A stretch of 64,000 bases of DNA from Cliona cf. orientalis (lineage: Eukaryota > Porifera > Demospongiae > Clionaida > Clionaidae), in NCBI GenBank assembly GCA_963930775.1, contig OZ005691.1:7685000-7748999 (forward strand). Direction: 5' to 3'. A program made the position numbers and the translations under genes. The number at the start of each line of letters is the position of its first letter. Position 1 is the first letter of the stretch. Positions 57,184 through 64,000 of the stretch are shown here, one piece after another. The notes under the pieces were generated by a model, which was not told the DNA's origin, searched no databases, and saw nothing but the letters and a program-made list of their open reading frames with translations.

Positions 57184-58110
57184 TACCGTATTTATTCAAA
57201 TAGAAGCCACACCCCGATTAGTAGCCACCCTCAAATAGTAGCCACACATGGAGCTCTGCAAAAGAAATAGCTGCACGCATGCGTGAACACAATTAAATGG
57301 GCGTGGTCATGATCACAAGCCATGAACGATAGTTAGATCAAGGTAAAAATATGGCAGAAAACGTCCTTGGCTTGGTTCTGCCGCTTAATATTACCGTATC
57401 CTCCCGAAAATAAGCCCCCTCCCCTCTTTGACCTTCAAGTTCTTGCACAGGTATGTTTGCCTCGATTATAAGCCCCCCTCCCACCAAGTAGATAGACTAG
57501 ACTGCACATATACACGCGCGCGAGCACGTACGTACGTACGTAACCCCGCCCTTCAATTGACTACGAATACAAAGATAGTGCTGGCTTTTAGAAAAGCCTG
57601 TTTTGAAGTCATTCTGTTATGATGGCACTTCTAGCTTGGCGAAGACACTTACGAGCCGGTCAAGATGCTTTTACTTTCCTCTAAAGACGTACACACACTG
57701 AACAACAAGTCCTTTTCCCCCCGCCGATCCTCGTGTTGCCGTCTACTTGACAGGTCATCTCGCTGCCGCTCTTTTGGAGAAAAGACGAGCAAACTCTGGA
57801 GATTCCCGCGGTACGTGACCAACGATGGTGGCTAAGGGGGGCTTATATTCGAGGGAAAGTGCATATTCGAAAATAAGCCCCCTCCCCAGTCTAGGTCATG
57901 TCTACTGCTGAAAAAGGGGGGGCTTATTTTCGGGAGGATACGGTATATTGATCATCTATCTCAACATTCGAAAATCAGTCCTGAAAATCGAGTCTATTGT
58001 GTCAATGTCCACCAAGAGATGCTCCAAATCAATAAAAGCCGCCCTCGATGAGTATAATATAACCACACTCCAGCAAGGGTGAAATTAATAGTAGCCCTGG
58101 CTAGTAATAC
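57184..58110 (+). repeat. R8 repeat, split by a nested MITE
   Basis: ATACCGTATTTATTCAAATAGAAGCC start (57184), AAAACGTCCTTGGCTTGGTTC, then interruption at 57392-57945 by another TACCGTA element, then continuation with AACATTCGA...GTCCTGAAAA and CACCAAGAG, as in the uninterrupted copy 62327-62600. Confidence 0.75.
57392..57945. mobile_element. TACCGTA foldback MITE nested in R8
   Basis: Ends TACCGTATCCTCCCGAAAA and TTTTCGGGAGGATACGGTA are exact inverted repeats, with GCCCCC/GGGGGC runs just inside. Insertion into R8 at a TA is readable by comparison with 62327-62600. An imperfect ACGT tract lies at 57527-57541. No gene. Confidence 0.85.
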
Positions 58111-58956
58111 AGTAGTCTTTGTGTGAGCATTTGATTAAGGGTGGGTGCTTATTAGGTATTCCATAGTGGGTCCCTTTCATGATGGTATGGTATTGTAATG
58201 TTATACTTATCATATACTTAATTTATAGTTCTATAGGTGACAGGGTCTTCATTGATGATCAAGCATGCAGATCTCTTCTGTCTAGATATGCCAAAACTGC
58301 TACATGTAATCATGAATTGCGAGACTTTTTGGATTCAGATGCCGATGAACTAGTGACCATGCTGAACACATTTTGTCCATCGTTGGCCAATCTTATTATA
58401 CATTTTGACAAGAATATTCCTTGCCCTAGTGCATGTTCGGAATTACTTACTGCTTTATCTTCATGTTCACCTGTTTGTGCACTTATTTTGCCTACACCAA
58501 CTATCATACGTCTTGTACAGAGGATATGTGAAGGTGTGGAAATCCGCAAGCTACCCAGTGAATGGAAACTGCTTCATGAAAATGTGCCTATAATTTATCG
58601 CTTAATATGTAATCATAGTGAGACTTCACTGCCTCCAGAGTATAGGCAAGTAGTAAACGAGATGTTACTGAAAGCTCAATTACCTTTTTTAAAGACTGAA
58701 AAACATTCACTAATTCCAGTATCTACTTCAGTGCTTGAGAACCTTTATGAATACTTTCCTTCGCTTGAAAAGTATTGTTCCAGGCCAACTTACGTGTCTG
58801 ATAAGAGACGTGAAAACTATGTGTGCTCGAAGGCTTACAAGGGTCATCCATCTCTACTACCAGGGATATTTACTCTCTTCTGTCCACATGGTTAGTGTAT
58901 GTATCCTTTACTTTGTATTATTATCTCCCCAGTAGAAATTTACTTTTCTGTGGTTA

Positions 58957-59240
58957 TGAGGTAATTATGGTGTAATGTATGATGAAACCTATGGTGTAAT
59001 CTCTTAGGTAATCTATGAGGTAATTATGAGAAAATCCAGGGCCTCGCTGGAGCCTTTCTGGGACTTGAAAATCAGTAAATATGTAGAATATCTTACGCGC
59101 GTATCCAGCTAATACATTACAAGCTGAGCGCTACTTTCTCTGAGAAGTACTGTTGGTTGAACTTCACGTGTTTCCTTGGCTTACGTAACGCCGTGGATAA
59201 ATAAAGCTAGCCTTGCGCTATATATAGCACGCATCACTAT
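58957..59240 (+). repeat. Dispersed repeat R2, copy 2
   Basis: Reverse complement of 4690-4965, located between KDZ exons and followed, as at 5 kb, by a MITE-A copy. An R3 copy (59285-59400) lies between. Confidence 0.7.
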
Positions 59241-59516
59241 CACAAGGGGCTGGCCCGCACGGCGACTGCAGCAGCGTGACCAACCTGAAATTCGGAAGCC
59301 TGGAATACTGTGCAGTCGAGTTCGTCTCTGTAATTGAAGCATCGAAACTTGTCGCTATCAAGGTTGAGAGTCGATCTTAGACGCCATCTCCATGATTTCT
59401 GGGGCCAGCATCGATCGATGTGTACGCATTCTATTGACGACCTTTTACCACATGCACCATTACACTGTGCAGCTACTGGGGAGATGGTCAAGTGTTCATT
59501 ATGAAAAAACTTAAAC

Positions 59517-59909
59517 TACATCCCTTGTCCCTCATGAAAAGTATTACACCGCGCTACTGTACGCCACCATAATTTGAACTAGGACACATCAGCAAACTGC
59601 GCATGCTCCGTATACGCGTATATTGGGGCGCACGGCTTGAGCCAGTTGACCTGGACATGACCTTCACCTGCCATGTGCTAGACTGAATAGGGAAATCCCC
59701 CTGAGTGCGAGCTCGCCAAAGAAACAAACTGAGATAATCGCCATCGATAGTCCACAATCTCTTCTATGCTAGATTCGAATTCTGGGCCCCAACAAGCTTT
59801 CATGCGTGCTAAACATTTTGGAACAGTCTTAACCGCATTTTTGTCATAATTTTCATCATAATTACCTTATAATTACCTCATCAGTTGGTTGATTGGGACT
59901 CAGGATGTA
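59517..59909 (+). mobile_element. MITE family A, second full copy
   Basis: 393 bp between TACATCCCTTGTCCC (59517-59531) and GGGACTCAGGATGTA (59895-59909). The TIRs have diverged from each other and from the exact pair at 5014-5395, so this copy is older. Confidence 0.8.
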
Positions 59910-60151
59910 ATTATAAATTTACATTCTTTAGTTCACTAAAGGCCTCAAAGCCTTGAATGGTTTATGTGAATTCCATGCAAGAAGTGGGTGTACGATGAGG
60001 TGTACATAGCTTGAACTCGTGTGCATAGAATACTTTAAGGCTGTAGTATATGTGACTGGTAGTTTGTATGCATCACCTAAGCATAGCCTCCTGTTTGCAG
60101 CTGGGCACATGAACTAAATATCTAATTCTCTGTATCATAACCATGTAAAAC

Positions 60152-60555
60152 CAGAGGAGGTTCGACAGGGTCAAAAGGTCAGCCGTTAACGAGCATTCTT
60201 ATACTTTGACCCCGAATTTAGACAGTCTTGATTTATCATGGTGACAGGCACTGCTTTCTCCAAGGTGGGTGACAGACATTTTAAAAGTAATCGGCGCCTT
60301 TTCTATGCCATCATTCTCGCTACAACAGCCTACCTTGCTGTCCAAGGTCGCAAAGGTCAGCCAGATGGTAGCCTAGAAAATAGTTTACGAAGGGTACAGG
60401 GCTCGAACTAGTATTAGACACGACGAAAAACACGATAGAGATACTTTCGTAGCAAGATAACTGGGGTACAGCGGTGAAATCAGTACTCCCATACAAACAT
60501 ATGGGAGCACGTGATTAGCTAATTGTGACCTTTTGACTCTGTTGAACCTCCTCTG
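60152..60555. mobile_element. 404-bp TIR element with exact 9-bp target duplication
   Basis: About 30-bp inverted repeats (CAGAGGAGGTTCGACAGGG... mirrored with two mismatches by the right end) flanked by ATGTAAAAC at 60143-60151 and 60556-60564. A 9-bp duplication fits Mutator-like (or Merlin-like) elements. Interior non-coding. It sits in the intron between KDZ exons 58237-58890 and 61006-61089. Confidence 0.85.
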
Positions 60556-61374
60556 ATGTAAAACATTAATGACCAGTAGACATCGATTTTCGGAGTTGTA
60601 CAGGACAATTACAGACAAGCATTATAACAGTATTGCACAGGCTATACTAGTTACATGATTCTTGACACTTGTACTAGCTAAGACTTGACATCATCGTTGT
60701 TTTCTCATAAGCATTAAAATTTCAAAAATCCTTTTTAACCCGACTCCTTTACCTACTCTCTCCATACTGCCAATAGCAACAGTGTTGCTCCATCATAGAT
60801 CTGTGCCTCCATTGCTTAGCTTACAAAATTAATTACAACCAAGAGATTACATACTGCTAGCTATAGCTACCTGTGCCTTTAGACTCACAGTATGTCACTA
60901 CTATATCAATAAATCTCATAGCGTTGGGCAACCAAAGGTATTCATTATTCAGTATGACTTCACATATAATTGTACTATCCCTCTCTCATATGCTCTTGAT
61001 TTTAGGTATTTGTTATGGATTCGAGATTATGGTTTCTCATGAGTCTCCTATTGTTCCTTTTACTATTTTTCTTACAAGATTCAAGCAAGGTTAGACTCTG
61101 TGATTGTACTATCTGATGTTATAAACCTTGTGTTTCATTAGCACCAAAAATTATAGTCTATGACAATGCCTGTGGATTGCATACTTACTGTTTAAAGAGA
61201 GATCCTCATTTTTTCAAAGAGACGAGATTTTTGGTTGATCGCTTTCATTGGAGCAATCATACTGGTACAGCTATTATTAGTACTACTTACATATCATATT
61301 ATACAAGTATGTTTGATGTCACACAATCATGGGATAATATAATGCTAACAGCATGGTATGTACAATCGAGTGCC

Positions 61375-61760
61375 AGTTAGTACAGTGCGCATGTGCAGAT
61401 GAAAGGCAGAACTTCCCTATGGTGTAGACCACACCCCTCACTGCACGAACGTCAAATCTAACATCAGACCATGACAAAGAGCAGACATCGCCTCTCGCTT
61501 TGCTCAAGGCTCGGTGGCCTGCCGAGCAGGCCTGTCGAAACGTGCGGCGCTTGCACCGCTCGCTTGAGCTTGAGAATGCATCTCTATGGCCCCTAGGCTC
61601 TGGCAGCCTCATTTGTGCACACAGCACAACAATTTTGACCAATCATAAGTCTTCTGAACTTGTAGGGGAGCGCATCTTTTATGCCCTCCAGGTTAGGACA
61701 CAGACTATATAAGATAACTGTCGCTCTGAAAAATATTTTTCATTGTATATAGTATAATTA
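61375..61760 (-). repeat. R6 repeat, inverted copy overlapping the KDZ 3' end
   Basis: Starts AGTTAGTACAGTGCGCATG and ends GTCGCTCTGAAAAATATTTTTCA. The stop that closes the last KDZ reading (61377-61379) lies at its edge, so its insertion may have truncated the KDZ gene. Confidence 0.7.
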
Positions 61761-61832
61761 TGCAGAAATGTTTGCCAATTTCATCACTGGTTCTCTATAG
61801 TGAAATTTTAATATTACCTTTGTCCTGCATAA

Positions 61833-62272
61833 TACCATATGGCGGGTAATTTTTGTGGGGGCTAATTTTCATGGAAAGTCCGAAAAAAGGCCCTCAAAAT
61901 TAATTTTCATGGTTTCAAATTTCGTGACAGCAACCAGCCCAGGGGCATGGCATTGCTGCACAAGCGATGATGTAATCAATACGTGCGCTCACGATCTTTT
62001 TTGTTACTAAGCCATACCTACAGAGACTTGGACAAACAGCAAGAGATAGAAGAATATTAGTGTCAAAGATGCTATCAGCTGGATGGCAATGGCTACTATT
62101 GCTTGTTAATACTGGGAAGTGTTGGCCGCGCTGCCACAATGTTTGTAGCCACGCCCATCATCATGGACTTGCATATCACTGTAGGGATTAATTTTCGTGG
62201 ATGGGAAAATTTTGTGAATGCCAAGTCAACTACGAAAATTAGCAACCCACGAAAATTACCCACCATACGGTA
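61833..62272. mobile_element. TACCGTA foldback MITE, 440 bp
   Basis: TACCATATGGCGGGTAATTT at the left and AAATTACCCACCATACGGTA at the right, followed inward by alternating TTTTCGTGG/CCACGAAAA-type blocks. No gene. Confidence 0.8.
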
Positions 62273-62326
62273 AACCTTCACTGCATTGGCAAAATTTTTA
62301 CCGAAATATTTCCACAATAGAAATAC

Positions 62327-62600
62327 CGTATTTATTCGAATAGAAGCCGCCCTCAAATAGTAGCCGCACATGGAGCTTTGTGAAAGAAATGGTAGCTACC
62401 CTCGAATAATAGCCGCATGCATGCATGAACACAATTGAGTAGGCGTGGCCACGATCACAGCCATGAACTATTATTAGTTCAAGGCAAAAACATGACAGAA
62501 AATGTCCTTTGTTTGATTTTATTAATCTATATTGAATGTTGGTCCTGAAAAACTAGTCTATCATGTCAATGTCACCAAGAGCTGTCACTCCAAAATTTAC
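62327..62600 (+). repeat. R8 repeat, uninterrupted copy
   Basis: ATACCGTATTTATTCGAATAG start, GAAAATGTCCTTTG and TCACCAAGAG blocks; serves as the reference for the empty insertion site of 57392-57945. Confidence 0.7.
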
Positions 62601-62627
62601 AAGTATAAAAGAGGAATTGAGATGAAG

Positions 62628-62874
62628 TAGGAATGGCAGGGCCAAAAAGTACACAAACAAGATTTGTAGGGATAATCAAATCCACTATACATCCCTACGC
62701 TTGCTTGCTTTTCTCAATAATAGTAATATTATTATTATCATGCGTGCACCTATTATCAATAATTATGTTAGTCACTAAGTGGTCTAGAAGCAAGCGTAGG
62801 GATGTATAGTGAATTTGATTATCCCTACTACAAATCTTGTTTGTGTACTTTTTGGCCCTGCCATCCCTACTTTG
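62628..62874. mobile_element. Long-TIR MITE (R12 family)
   Basis: Two arms of about 85 bp, AGTAGGAATGGCAGGGCC... to CCCTACGCTTGCTT and the inverse AAGCAAGCGTAGGG... to GGCCCTGCCATCCCTACTT, around a short AT-rich core. Each arm includes ACACAAACAAGATTTGTAGG. Degenerate relatives are at 25995-26310 and about 20500-20550. Confidence 0.85.
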
Positions 62875-63063
62875 TCTTTTAACTTTCAATTCTTTTTTAT
62901 ACTTGTTACTGTTCCTTTTTTTACTGCTCTCTGGGCAACTAATAATTTGTATGTTTGTGCATGACTATGAACGGAACCCGTGTTGAAGAACAAAGGTCAT
63001 GTGCTGGATTGATTTTACTACACCATTAATTTATTTCAATGCCAATAGTAATACAAATATTAG

Positions 63064-63252
63064 AGGGTTGATCACACGTCAAAATATCCAAGTGGACTTT
63101 ATGATGAAGGTATCAGTGAGTTATTTTGTATAGTCGGAGTGAGGGATGGGATAGACTTGGCCTATCAAGTGCAAATTCAGTCTACTGATGGGATATCTTC
63201 ATTCAATGTATCATATCATATACAATTGAACATGCGTCAGTGGGACGCTTGA
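63064..63252 (+). other. Candidate coding exon, unrecognised
   Basis: After an acceptor ATATTAG (63063) a 62-codon open stretch reads HTSKYPSGLYDEGISELF, then GIDLAYQVQIQSTDG and FNVSYHIQLNMRQWD to a TGA. The alternating hydrophobic pattern resembles an extracellular beta-sandwich domain, but no family is named. Shadow of an R5-flanking repeat cannot be excluded. Confidence 0.25.
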
Positions 63253-63299
63253 GAGATATAGCTGCAGGTAACCAGTGTGCGCCATCATATCCGATGCAG

Positions 63300-64000
63300 T
63301 GAAGTAGCCAAGCCCCTCGATTTCATTAGCTTGTTTCTGAAGAAAGCTGGGACAAATCTGAAAGAAGGCTACTTCACGCCGAGTAGCGATGAAAACTTCT
63401 TATTAAGGAGGCCAATAAGTTTATTGTTGATTGTAGCCACCATTATCAATAGTTCATTGAGCGGCTTGAGCGCACGCAAGCGCCATGGACCATATGCTGC
63501 TTGACTTCGGTCACATGACAAAGATCTCACCATGGGAACAGTGTAGGAGCAGGCACATTATAGGACAAAATGGCATGTCAGACACACCCACTTTTTAGAC
63601 GCGCTGCGTAAAATCCACGATTCAGCTACTATCACGATAGCAAAAGTAGCGCGCTGGGAAACCTACGTTCAACAAAGTGGAGGAGATTTATACTTAGACT
63701 AAGGTGAGAAGTCACGCCAGTCTTTAGCTAAGCCCTGGATAAGATGAAAGAAAGAAGAATGAGGAATTACACTTTTTTTACAAACTTGAAAACGACTGGT
63801 TCAGGCGTATCTGATTGTTTCCATGGATGTTTCAGGGCTTGATAGATAGATATTCTGGCGTAGATTACAAATATGAAAGCTAAAAATCTTAAAATTCAAG
63901 TCGTTCTGATTTATTAACATTTTTGTTTTGTATTTACATATATGGCATATCCTGGCCATCCCTACTTATAGAGTCTACTGACTCTATGATAAAAGCCACT
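63300..64000 (+). repeat. Dispersed repeat R5, copy 3, runs off the window
   Basis: Same block order as 20985-21650, ending with CATCCCTACTTATAGAGTCT at the window edge. Confidence 0.7.

Larger units (their letters stand above)
50879..61379 (+). pseudogene. KDZ-type transposase gene, exons dispersed by insertions
   Basis: Recognised exons: 50879-51360 (SWIM-like CLLC...CKHVAYI), 51632-51816 (CINC...HFDGYEKGMLNMG), 51878-52165 (CPMYTYYTIMASLHRDAGEF, GFRCPNC, IIICDATSLAFRRDL), 58237-58890 (long helical region), 61006-61089 (GICYGFEIMVSHESP) and 61142-61379 (VYDNACGLHTYCLKRDP, FLVDRFHWSNHTG). Zinc clusters followed by YDNACxLHxY and DRFHWxNH are hallmarks of Kyakuja-Dileera-Zisupton transposases. 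Phases match for 51632->51878 and for 58237->61006->61142; 52165->58237 does not, so at least one exon is missing or unrecognised. After SNHTG the reading departs from the family, implying a break. Introns hold MITEs, a hAT remnant and other repeats. First exon unknown; probably inactive. Confidence 0.7.

Noticed and set aside
59240..59757. Two minus-strand open frames
   Set aside because: They fall in R3 and MITE-A repeat sequence and recur only because the repeats do.

Overview
The window looks like nuclear DNA of a marine demosponge, most probably Amphimedon queenslandica or a close relative. This is inference: the sequence is AT-rich, introns are very short (about 50-100 bp), gene families multi-copy in sponges and cnidarians are present, and GCGCATGCGC/GTCT-type dispersed repeats occur. 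No rRNA, CRISPR array or bacterial-style operon was found. Most of the 64 kb is transposable-element sequence and its debris; convincing gene structures are few and spliced.

Left part (1-29 kb): the 3' part of a decayed RecQ-like helicase (1-1335, minus); three copies of a TIR element family shared with the far right; a ~950 bp dispersed duplication (6.4 and 10.2 kb); a broken secreted lectin-like gene (7.4-8.4 kb); a LINE reverse-transcriptase remnant (12.9-14.3 kb); a four-unit tandem array (14.5-15.1 kb); a Ty3/gypsy pol remnant (15.3-16.3 kb); and a nest of DNA transposons with readable target-site duplications (17.8-19.8 kb).

Centre (30-36.3 kb): a minus-strand gene with two SAM domains, a C2H2-containing transposase-like gene, and an intronless PARP-family gene (35595-36278). 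The first two now look scrambled. Undoing a single 1,023-bp inversion (32450-33472) puts the first exon of the SAM gene in phase with its second, and at the same time joins the two halves of the transposase-like protein in frame. The ancestral layout was therefore a head-to-head gene pair sharing a ~200 bp promoter.

Right part (45-61.4 kb): an intact-looking 14-exon gene (45121-47697) for a 580-residue transposase-like protein with candidate residues D247/D251, D313 and E460. A small Cys-rich companion gene points toward it from the other strand (48.8-49.2 kb), and both sit between inverted TATA-containing promoter-like sequences, suggesting a two-gene element. Then comes a KDZ-type (Kyakuja-Dileera-Zisupton) transposase gene whose exons lie scattered from 50.9 to 61.4 kb because MITEs, a hAT remnant and other repeats were inserted into its introns.

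Several otherwise unrelated foldback elements share the terminal heptamer TACCGTA and flanking TA, which suggests mobilisation by one transposase. Exon models were derived by eye from reading frames, GT/AG signals and phase; no searches were run.
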